In this document: positions 1-5,144 of the stretch, piece after piece
Position numbering within the stretch: the stretch's first letter is position 1
Layout: each line of letters opens with the position of its first letter
NCBI GenBank assembly: GCA_002686135.1
Contig: NZAO01000040.1
Coordinates: 1-5,144, forward strand
From: Rhodospirillaceae bacterium
GTDB taxonomy: Bacteria > Pseudomonadota > Alphaproteobacteria > UBA11136
Length of the DNA: 5,144 nucleotides
Direction: 5' to 3'
Notes under the pieces: generated by a model
Seen by the model: only the letters and a program-made list of their open reading frames with translations
Database searches by the model: none
Told to the model about the DNA's origin: nothing
Made by a program: the position numbers and the translations under genes

Positions 1-44
1 TTCCGAATTTCCCCCAGGGTCATTTGGTGGACGCTTCTCTAAAG

Positions 45-740
45 TTATCCGCCGGAGGCATGATGCGCCTCGTGTTCTCGCCGCAAATCCGCCACCACGT
101 GCACCATAAGCATGGTTCCCATCACAGGGGCCAGAAGATTAATCAGCGGCAGGCTGGAAAGAAAAGCGATGAGGGCACCGCAGAGAACGATCCGTCCAGA
201 GAAGGCCCGCCGCAGAGTCGCCGCGTCTGCGGCTGTCAGACGGCGCAGCGCTACCAGCTCGAAATATTCCCGCCCCAGAAGATAGCCGTTCAACAGATAA
301 TAGAGGACGATCCCGATGCCTACGAAATAAAGCAATATGTACAGAGGCAGCGCCAGGACGTTTAGGATGATGGCGATGAAGGCGAATTTCACCGCGATCA
401 CCACGACTTCCCGCCACGGCTGAACCCGGGCCGGGCCGAGGTCGGGATGGTGGCGGTCTTCCACGGCCTGGGCCACGTCCTCGAGGAAGAAACTCAGGAT
501 CAGCACCACGACGCTGGGAAACAGGATCCAGGCCAGCACCAGCGTGGCGATGCCGCCCAGCCATTCCATCGTGGATTCGAGCCAGCCCATGGCGAAGAAC
601 TGGGTCTCGGACAGCATCACGCCAACCCCCATGAACAACAGGATGAAAAGGCTGAGCGCCAGCAGCAGCGTCTTCCACAGGATGGAGCGGATGCGGGGAT
701 CGGTGATCTGGCCGAGGGTCTTGGAGAGGGCAGCTAACAC
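45..740 (-). CDS. EI24 domain-containing (CysZ-like) integral membrane protein
   Basis: This 231-residue protein is strongly hydrophobic, with likely membrane segments at about residues 22-44, 62-86, 113-150 (probably two passes) and 184-215. The segment NGYLLGREYFELVALRR (about 151-167) is the conserved core of the EI24/CysZ family. CysZ in that family carries sulfate into the cell for cysteine synthesis, but many alphaproteobacterial members have no assigned substrate, so I do not call it cysZ. The length is close to the family's usual 230-260 residues. The start is GTG (738-740), chosen because AAGGAG lies just upstream on the minus strand (745-750, four-base spacer) and the family N-terminus LSKTLGQITDPRIRSILWK follows directly. 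The C-terminus is charged and histidine-rich (REHEAHHASGG). No cys genes are nearby to support a sulfate role. Family assignment is fairly sure; substrate is unknown. Confidence 0.85.
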   Translation of the reverse strand: MLAALSKTLGQITDPRIRSILWKTLLLALSLFILLFMGVGVMLSETQFFAMGWLESTMEWLGGIATLVLAWILFPSVVVLILSFFLEDVAQAVEDRHHPDLGPARVQPWREVVVIAVKFAFIAIILNVLALPLYILLYFVGIGIVLYYLLNGYLLGREYFELVALRRLTAADAATLRRAFSGRIVLCGALIAFLSSLPLINLLAPVMGTMLMVHVVADLRREHEAHHASGG

Positions 741-792
741 GGCACTCCTTCCATAACCTGTTCTCCATGCAAGGAAGAGGCTGCCACCGCGC

Positions 793-820
793 TTGTGCGG
801 TCATGTGCGGCGGCTATACT
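793..820 (+). promoter_or_regulatory. Candidate sigma70-type promoter for the sulfotransferase relic
   Basis: TTGTGC (793-798) and TATACT (815-820) are separated by 16 bases, a fair match to -35 and -10 boxes. Transcription would start near 827, about 105 bases before the ATG at 932. A second, perfect TATAAT occurs at 892-897, but no recognisable -35 box lies at the right distance. The assignment is by pattern only, and chance matches of this quality are common. Confidence 0.25.
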
Positions 821-931
821 GCACAGGTTCCGTGTAGTCACATCCCAGAAAAATTCTGCAAAAGAGATCAAAGTTTGTCTAAAGATTTCGATATAATTTA
901 CATATATGAAACCGGCAAAACGAAGGAGGAA

Positions 932-1170
932 ATGGTCGATCGTACATATCAAATCAAAAACAAGAACTCTCTATTTAATCCGGAACTGCAAAAGCAATTT
1001 CTGATTTTCAATCATGTTAACCGCACCGGGGGCGCGGTCATCAACGATATCCTCCGCAGGATGCAGAATAAAACCGGCCTCCGGCACCAGAAAGCATTGT
1101 CCCAATAGACCAGGACATGAAGATGCACTAACATTCAAACCGGACCAGTTAATGGGGGCAGGTCACTACT
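932..1170 (+). pseudogene. Sulfotransferase remnant, N-terminal part (frameshifted, truncated)
   Basis: The ATG at 932 follows a strong AAGGAGG (923-929). The frame runs 58 residues to TAG at 1106-1108. FLIFNHVNRTGGAVINDIL (residues 23-41) resembles the PAPS-binding loop near the N-terminus of bacterial sulfotransferases (hydrophobic strand, H-x-x-K/R-T-G/A-G, then a helix), with Arg for the usual Lys. Intact members have about 250-300 residues, so this one stops far too early. The +1-shifted frame across 1113-1169 reads GHEDALTFKPDQLMGAGHY before a TAA at 1170-1172. That resembles the next family landmark, a short helix followed by G-H-F/Y. I infer a frameshift between about 1078 and 1115 and loss of the central domain near 1170. 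A sulfotransferase would move sulfate from PAPS to a glycan or lipid, but this fragment cannot be active. A short independent peptide gene is a less likely alternative. Confidence 0.5.
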
Positions 1171-1179
1171 AAGGACGAG

Positions 1180-1752
1180 ATGCCGATCAGGTTAAGAAAA
1201 AAGCTCTCCGCCATGCTTGAAGCAGATCTTGAGCTCTATCACAGCAACAGGCTTATCCTGGAAAATATGCTTGAAAAATCTAATTTTGGCGATGAACTGA
1301 TACACTATAAACAGCACGCCCGTAATCCCTATAACCGGCTTTATCTCGAGCTCTCAGAAAGATTTCCCGTCGCCGCTAAGACCTTTGGCTATTTTTCCGA
1401 GGTGGTGGACAGGGAATTCCGACATTCGCAAGCATTGATTCGGAATATCCGGGAACTCTCGCTGGATTTTCGGGTGACTCGCGCCGAAAGAGAAATGCAA
1501 ATTGCATCGCACTCCCAGTTCACAAACTGGCTAGAAACATATGACATGGAGGATACGCCTTTCTTCGTAGTTGCACGAAAAGTTAGCATCGCTCACGTCC
1601 CATTTGTCCTACTGCGTCGCATCCTTTTGAGGCTTCCAAATACCTTCTCAAGTTTCCTGCAGTATATTTTTGCGAGTTCCCCAAGATTCCTGCAGCGTAT
1701 ATTTGACAGAGTATTTGTCTTTAGTTCTTCATTAAATAGGAAAGGAAAGTAA
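1180..1752 (+). CDS. Hypothetical protein; probable C-terminal fragment of a sulfotransferase with an amphipathic tail
   Basis: This 190-residue frame is AT-richer than its neighbours. AAGGA (1171-1175) sits four bases before the ATG, so translation is possible. The frame is open upstream to a TAA at 1150, and the region just before the ATG reads TTKDEMPIRLRKKLSAMLEA. The opening, with LSAMLEADLELYHSNRLILENML (about 9-31), resembles the C-terminal end of sulfotransferases, where a helix carries a D-x-x-L-Y element. No P-loop or catalytic region is present in this frame; the probable missing front lies at 932-1170 in other frames. Residues 30-130 are polar and probably helical, with no motif I recognise. 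The tail (about 137-183) is hydrophobic and basic with an 11-residue repeat, SFLQYIFASSP then RFLQRIFDRVF, suggesting membrane-surface contact. The stop codon is made by the 17-bp tandem duplication at the end. It may be a decaying gene or a surviving small protein; function is unknown. Confidence 0.55.
   Translation: MPIRLRKKLSAMLEADLELYHSNRLILENMLEKSNFGDELIHYKQHARNPYNRLYLELSERFPVAAKTFGYFSEVVDREFRHSQALIRNIRELSLDFRVTRAEREMQIASHSQFTNWLETYDMEDTPFFVVARKVSIAHVPFVLLRRILLRLPNTFSSFLQYIFASSPRFLQRIFDRVFVFSSSLNRKGK
1649..1704 (+). repeat. Imperfect 33-bp-period direct repeat inside the 190-residue protein
   Basis: The segments 1649-1669 and 1682-1704 match closely (CAAG[T/A]TTCCTGCAG, then TATATTT, with a two-base CG insertion in the second copy). 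Their starts lie exactly 33 bases apart, and they encode two 11-residue units with the pattern FLQ-x-IF. The repeat may come from local duplication or simply from selection for a regular amphipathic helix. Confidence 0.5.
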
Positions 1753-1767
1753 ATAGGAAAGGAAAGT
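1734..1767. repeat. Perfect 17-bp tandem duplication
   Basis: The unit AAATAGGAAAGGAAAGT occurs twice, back to back, at 1734-1750 and 1751-1767, without mismatch. The stop codon TAA of the upstream frame (1750-1752) spans the junction, so the duplication itself creates that stop. Each copy carries a purine-rich AGGAAAGGAAAG tract that can serve as the ribosome binding site of the kinase starting at 1774; the second copy is correctly placed, and the first is 17 bases further upstream. Confidence 0.95.
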
Positions 1768-1773
1768 CAGGCC

Positions 1774-2760
1774 ATGGCGCAGACCACTCTTGACCTGGTG
1801 GGGATCGGCAACGCTGTGGTGGATATGCTGACCCACACCGACGACGCTTTTCTCGTCAAAAACAATCTCGCCAAGGGAGCCATGACCCTGGTGGACGCCG
1901 ACCAGGCCCACAAGCTTTATGACGAAATGGGCCCGGCGGTGGAGGTTTCCGGCGGCTCGGCCTCCAACACCATGGCCGGCTTCGCCTCGCTGGGAGGAAA
2001 CGGCGCCTTCGTCGGCAAGGTGCGCAACGACCAGCTCGGCGGCATCTTCAGCCACGATATCCAGGCCGCTGGCGTGCGTTACGAAACCCCGCTCGCCACC
2101 AGCGGCGCGCCCACGGCGCGCTGTCTCATCTTCGTCACCCCCGATGCCCAGCGCACCATGCAGACCTATCTCGGCGCCAGCGTCGCGCTGGGGCCCGATG
2201 ACATAAACGAGGAGCTAATCGCCAGCGCCCGCGTCACCTATCTCGAGGGCTATCTGTGGGCCTCCGACAGCGGCCGCGAAGCCATCATCAAGGCGGCAAA
2301 AATTGCCGCCGGGGCCGGCAACAAGGTCTCTTTTACGCTCTCCGACGCCTTCCTGGTGGACGCCTTCCGCGAGGATTTCCTTTCCTTTATCTGCGACCAT
2401 GTGGATATCCTGTTCGCCAACGAGGTGGAAATCACGGCCCTGGTGGAAGCGCAGGATTTCGACGATTCCTTCCAGCACACAAGGAGACTGTGCGAGATCG
2501 CGGCGCTGACCCGCAGTGAAAAGGGCTCGGTAATCGCCGCCGGCGAGGAAATTCACGTCATCGACGCTGCCCCGGTGGAGCAGGTGGTGGATACCACCGG
2601 CGCCGGCGACCTCTACGCCGCGGGATTCCTTTACGGCTATACCCGGAACCGGGATTTGGCCGCCTGCGCCCATATGGGCTCCCTTGCCGCCGGGGAAATC
2701 ATCAGCCATTTTGGCGCCCGCCCCGAAACGCCACTCGCCGGCCTGTTGCCCCCGGATTGA
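1774..2760 (+). CDS. PfkB-family carbohydrate/nucleoside kinase, adenosine kinase-like
   Basis: This complete 328-residue cytoplasmic kinase belongs to the PfkB (ribokinase) family. These enzymes use ATP to phosphorylate a sugar or nucleoside hydroxyl. The N-terminal substrate-binding start is DLVGIGNAVVDML (residues 7-19). The first family signature is GGSASNTMAGFASLGG with VGKVRND (about 60-86). The N-E-V-E magnesium/phosphate motif is at 216-219. A TRSEKGS element (246-252) stands where the T-x-G-x-x-G loop is expected. The anion-hole and catalytic motif DTTGAGD is at 273-279, with D279 as the predicted base. Length and motifs fit the alphaproteobacterial proteins annotated as adenosine kinase, which make AMP from adenosine, but substrate cannot be fixed from sequence; another sugar or nucleoside is possible. 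The ATG at 1774 follows the duplicated AGGAAAGG tract. The gene is codon-GC-rich, unlike the AT-rich stretch upstream. Confidence 0.88.
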   Translation: MAQTTLDLVGIGNAVVDMLTHTDDAFLVKNNLAKGAMTLVDADQAHKLYDEMGPAVEVSGGSASNTMAGFASLGGNGAFVGKVRNDQLGGIFSHDIQAAGVRYETPLATSGAPTARCLIFVTPDAQRTMQTYLGASVALGPDDINEELIASARVTYLEGYLWASDSGREAIIKAAKIAAGAGNKVSFTLSDAFLVDAFREDFLSFICDHVDILFANEVEITALVEAQDFDDSFQHTRRLCEIAALTRSEKGSVIAAGEEIHVIDAAPVEQVVDTTGAGDLYAAGFLYGYTRNRDLAACAHMGSLAAGEIISHFGARPETPLAGLLPPD

Positions 2761-2854
2761 AACTCCCTCGCTGTCAGGAAACTGTCTAAAGGAAAGACGA
2801 GGATAAAAAGGAAAAACCAGGCCAGATATGGCGGGATATGAACGCCAGCGAAAA

Positions 2855-2912
2855 TATAATCATACTGAAATGATTATGACGTCGCGGGCCTAATATACCG
2901 GTCATACTGGTA
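2855..2912 (+). promoter_or_regulatory. Candidate ampG promoter/operator with two inverted repeats
   Basis: A perfect TATAAT lies at 2855-2860, about 100 bases before the permease start, although no good -35 box is visible. It overlaps an 8-bp inverted repeat, ATAATCAT (2856-2863) and ATGATTAT (2870-2877), with a six-base spacer. A second inverted repeat, TACCGGT (2896-2902), CAT, ACTGGTA (2906-2912), has one mismatch. The octamer TCATACTG occurs in both (2860-2867 and 2902-2909, 42 bp apart). The layout suits a repressor operator over a promoter, but the regulator is unknown. No T-tract follows either hairpin, so a terminator for the upstream kinase is unlikely here. The rest of the 199-bp gap (2761-2959) shows no gene. 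Confidence 0.35.
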
Positions 2913-2959
2913 GGATATAGGCATTACGGATGCTCTAAAAGCTGAGAAAAGTTGGGGAT

Positions 2960-4258
2960 ATGGTGGGTTTTAAGAATTTTCTCGATGCCAGGGGCTGGGA
3001 GCAGGCTTTTGCCGTTTACGGCGACCGTCGCATCGTCGCCATCTTTTTCATGGGGTTTTCCAGCGGCCTGCCGTTGGCGCTCTCGGGTGCGACCTTGGCG
3101 GTGTGGATGGCCGAATCGAAGGTCTCGCTCACCACCATCGGCATTTTCGCCCTGGTGGGCATCGCCTACAACCTGAAATTCCTGTGGTCGCCGCTGATGG
3201 ATCGCGGGCGCATTCCGTGGCTGACGCGACGTCTGGGGCGTCGGCGCAGCTGGGCCCTGGCGACCCAGATCGCGCTAATGGCTGCCCTGGTGGGCCTGGG
3301 CCACAGCGACCCCGCCACCAACCTTGAGAAAACCGCGCTGTTGGCGGTTTTGGTGGCCTTTTTCTCGGCCAGCCAGGACATCGTCATCGACGCCTTCCGC
3401 ATTGATCTCTTGGCTGAGCATGAACAGGGCGCGGGCGCGGCCTCTACCCAGCTCGGCTATCGCGGCGGCATGCTGGCCTCGGGCGCGGGCGCGCTCTATG
3501 CCGCGACCTACGGCGGTTGGCCGTTTGCTTATATGGTCATGGCAGGCTGTGTCTGCGTGGGAATGGCCGCCGTGCTGTTGACCCGGGAACCGGAAGACAA
3601 CGAAAGAGACGATGACAAGGGAGCGGTGACCTCTTTTGCTGGGCAGCTTCACGAGGCAGTGGTGGCGCCCTTTACTGATTTTATGCGCCGTCATGGCGAA
3701 TGGATGGTGATTCTTGTTTTTATCCTGTTCTACAAGTTCGGTGACGCCTTGGCTGGGGTTATGGCCAGCCCCTTTTATGTAGATATGGGCTTCACCAAGA
3801 TAGAAATTGCCAATGTGAGCAAGATCTTCGGCGTGGCGGCCACGGTGGTGGGCATCGTGGTGGGCGGTGTCTTGGTTTACCGGCTGGGGATTTTCCGCAC
3901 CCTTCTTCTTTGCGGTATTCTGCAGGCGCTATCTAACCTCATGTTTGCGTATCAGGCCACGGTGGGCCATGACGTGGGGCTTTTGGCGGCCACCATTGGG
4001 ATTGAAAATGTTACCGGCGGCATGGGCTCGGCGGCCTTCGTTGCCTACCTCTCCAGCCTCTGCAGCCACGCCTTTTCGGCCACCCAGTACGCGTTGCTGT
4101 CTTCGGTCATGGCCCTGGGGCGCACGGTGTTGGCCTCGGGCGGGGGTTGGGCGGCGCAGGAGTTGGGCTGGGTGCCTTTTTTCATCGCCTCCACGGGCGC
4201 TGCGGTGCCGGGGCTGGTGCTGCTGTTGTGGCTCATGCGCCGGGCGCGGCCCGGCTAG
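2960..4258 (+). CDS. ampG: AmpG-type muropeptide permease (MFS transporter)
   Basis: This 432-residue inner-membrane protein has about 12 hydrophobic segments and matches the AmpG branch of the major facilitator superfamily. AmpG imports GlcNAc-anhydroMurNAc peptides from the periplasm for cell-wall recycling, and in some bacteria this feeds beta-lactamase induction. Recognisable landmarks are FFMGFSSGLPLALSGATLAVWM (29-50), LKFLWSPLMDR (72-82) followed by the basic loop RRLGRRRSW (90-98), FFSASQDIVIDAFRIDLL (134-151), GYRGGMLASGAGAL (166-179), and ENVTGGMGSAAFVAYLSSLC (349-368) with FSATQYALLSS (372-382). The hydrophilic stretch REPEDNERDDDKG (209-221) fits the central loop between the two six-helix halves. 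The start at ATG 2960 has only a weak purine tract (TTGGGG) just before it. The gene stands alone, with no AmpD, NagZ or lytic transglycosylase next to it. A related uptake permease with another substrate is the main alternative. Confidence 0.87.
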   Translation: MVGFKNFLDARGWEQAFAVYGDRRIVAIFFMGFSSGLPLALSGATLAVWMAESKVSLTTIGIFALVGIAYNLKFLWSPLMDRGRIPWLTRRLGRRRSWALATQIALMAALVGLGHSDPATNLEKTALLAVLVAFFSASQDIVIDAFRIDLLAEHEQGAGAASTQLGYRGGMLASGAGALYAATYGGWPFAYMVMAGCVCVGMAAVLLTREPEDNERDDDKGAVTSFAGQLHEAVVAPFTDFMRRHGEWMVILVFILFYKFGDALAGVMASPFYVDMGFTKIEIANVSKIFGVAATVVGIVVGGVLVYRLGIFRTLLLCGILQALSNLMFAYQATVGHDVGLLAATIGIENVTGGMGSAAFVAYLSSLCSHAFSATQYALLSSVMALGRTVLASGGGWAAQELGWVPFFIASTGAAVPGLVLLLWLMRRARPG

Positions 4259-4348
4259 AGCGTCCTTCGCCGCCTCAAGTTTGTTGACCGCGGGCGATTG
4301 CGGCTTCCCCCTTGAGCGCACAGCCCGCATCGCGGTGTGGGAGACTCT

Positions 4349-4399
4349 GGGGTTTTTGGGGGAAAACGAAAAACCCGGCCGGATGATTTTTGTTTGTTT
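4349..4399 (+). terminator. Candidate terminator downstream of ampG
   Basis: GGGTTTTT (4350-4357) pairs with AAAAACCC (4369-4376) around an 11-base loop. Ten bases further on comes a T-rich tract, TTTTTGTTTGTTT (4386-4398). The hairpin sits between convergent genes (ampG ending at 4258, phoB ending at 4491), where one is expected. The stem is mostly A-T and the T-tract is displaced, so efficiency is doubtful. A second hairpin, ACGGCG (4410-4415) with CGCCGT (4427-4432), lacks a T-tract in either direction; it may contribute on the phoB side. Confidence 0.35.
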
Positions 4400-4490
4400 C
4401 GGTACCGCAACGGCGGCCCATTACCGCGCCGTCCTGAAGGGGGCGGCGTGGGGTCCTTTGAGGGTGTTCGGTTCCCGGGAGACTAGGGCG

Positions 4491-5144
4491 TTACGGGACT
4501 TCGAAGGCGTAGCCGGCGGAACGCACGGTGCGGATGACATCCTTCCCGCCACCGTCGTTCAGGGCCTTGCGCAGGCGGCGGATATGGGTGTCCACGGTGC
4601 GTTGTTCCACGTAGACATCGTGCCCCCAGACCTGGTCGAGAAGCTGTTCGCGGGAAAAAACCCGTCCCGGGTTCTCCATGAAATGACGCAGCAGGTTAAA
4701 CTCGGTAGGGCCGAGATGCACTTCCTGACCGCCGCGCGTGACGCGGTGGCTGGTGAGGTCCATTTCGATATCACCGGCGCTTAAGGTTTCATCGTCACCC
4801 GTGGGATGGGCGCGGCGCAGTACGGCGCGGATGCGGGCCACCAGTTCGCCGGGACTGAAGGGTTTGGTGACGTAGTCGTCGACGCCTGAGGTCAACCCCC
4901 GCACCCGGTCTTCCTCTTCGCCACGGGCGGTGAGCATGATGATGGGAAGATGTTTGGTCTCAGGCGCACGCCTGAACTGGCGGCACAGCTCCAGGCCCGA
5001 GATATGGGGCAGCATCCAGTCCAGCAACACGAGGTCGGGGTTTTCCTCGGCGACACGCAGGCGCGCCTCTTCTCCGTCCAGGGCCGCACAGACCGCGAAT
5101 CCTTCCTGTTCCAGGTTATAGCGGATCATATCCACCAGGGCGGG
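4491..5144 (-). CDS. phoB: PhoB-like phosphate regulon response regulator (5' end outside window)
   Basis: 217 residues are visible on the minus strand; the frame stays open to the window edge, where it reads PALVDMIRYNLEQEGF. Comparison with PhoB proteins suggests only about 12-14 N-terminal residues (the I-L-V-V-E-D-E strand and acidic pair) are missing, so the in-frame GTG at 5135 is not the real start. The receiver domain spans about 1-110, with phosphoacceptor Asp in LLDWML (visible residue 42), Thr in MLTARG (72) and Lys in VTKPF (94). The OmpR/PhoB winged-helix DNA-binding domain (about 120-217) carries LGPTEFNLLRHFMENPGRVF and the recognition helix region RTVDTHIRRLRKAL. LLDWMLP, ARGEEEDRVRG and VTKPFSP are typical of PhoB rather than other OmpR-type regulators. 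PhoB, phosphorylated by PhoR, activates phosphate-scavenging genes; in alphaproteobacteria it often follows pst-phoU, which would lie beyond the right edge. Confidence 0.9.
   Translation of the reverse strand, partial: PALVDMIRYNLEQEGFAVCAALDGEEARLRVAEENPDLVLLDWMLPHISGLELCRQFRRAPETKHLPIIMLTARGEEEDRVRGLTSGVDDYVTKPFSPGELVARIRAVLRRAHPTGDDETLSAGDIEMDLTSHRVTRGGQEVHLGPTEFNLLRHFMENPGRVFSREQLLDQVWGHDVYVEQRTVDTHIRRLRKALNDGGGKDVIRTVRSAGYAFEVP

Noticed and set aside
1..23. Possible start of another minus-strand gene: ATG at 21-23 reading MTLGEIR to the window edge, 21 bases after the EI24 stop.
   Set aside because: Only seven codons are visible and there is no clear ribosome binding site; it cannot be assigned or confirmed from this window.
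767..931. Upstream extension of the 932 frame to an ATG at 767.
   Set aside because: The added residues are cysteine-rich and unlike a sulfotransferase start, and the strong AAGGAGG at 923-929 points to the ATG at 932.
734..952. 72-codon minus-strand open frame in the gap upstream of the EI24 gene.
   Set aside because: It overlaps the EI24 start and the relic's start, has no recognisable motif and no convincing ribosome binding site.
2215..2709. 164-codon minus-strand frame antisense to the kinase.
   Set aside because: It is the mirror of a GC-rich coding sequence; the opposite strand carries clear PfkB motifs and this one carries none.
2761..2830. Possible terminator after the kinase (CCTCG near 2765 pairing with CGAGG near 2799).
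   Set aside because: The stem has only five base pairs with a long loop and no T-tract, so it is not supportable.
3867..4784. Long plus-strand open frame (305 codons) across the 3' part of ampG, the gap and the antisense of phoB.
   Set aside because: Its translation is arginine-, proline- and tryptophan-rich in the first half and antisense to phoB in the second; both genuine genes account for the region.

Overview
The window looks like a piece of an alphaproteobacterial chromosome. The main genes are GC-rich, and the set fits that group: a PhoB-type response regulator, an AmpG-type permease, a PfkB-family kinase of the adenosine-kinase-like type, and an EI24/CysZ-like membrane protein. The taxonomic call rests on protein character only. 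No rRNA, tRNA, transposase or CRISPR array was seen.

Layout from left to right: (1) an EI24-domain membrane protein on the minus strand (45-740) with a GTG start and a strong ribosome binding site. (2) A distinctly AT-richer stretch (about 830-1770). It holds what I read as the broken remains of a sulfotransferase: an N-terminal P-loop-like piece (from 932) and a second piece in another frame ending at about 1170. These are followed by an open 190-codon frame (1180-1752) that starts with a sulfotransferase-like C-terminal segment and continues into an amphipathic tail. (3) A perfect 17-bp tandem duplication (1734-1767) that creates the stop codon of that frame and doubles the purine-rich leader of the next gene. 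(4) A complete PfkB-family kinase (1774-2760). (5) A 199-bp intergenic region with a consensus -10 box and two inverted repeats. (6) A complete AmpG-like permease (2960-4258). (7) A 232-bp convergent intergenic region with a candidate terminator hairpin. (8) A PhoB-like response regulator on the minus strand, cut by the right window edge just inside its N-terminus.

The genes do not form one pathway. The kinase (purine nucleoside or sugar phosphorylation), AmpG (muropeptide recycling) and PhoB (phosphate starvation response) are separate housekeeping functions. The AT-rich insert between the EI24 gene and the kinase is the accessory part. It most likely records acquisition and later decay of a surface-polysaccharide or lipid-modifying sulfotransferase. 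I do not see a complete new biological system here. The most informative features are the gene relic, the 17-bp duplication at its end, and the paired palindromes upstream of ampG.
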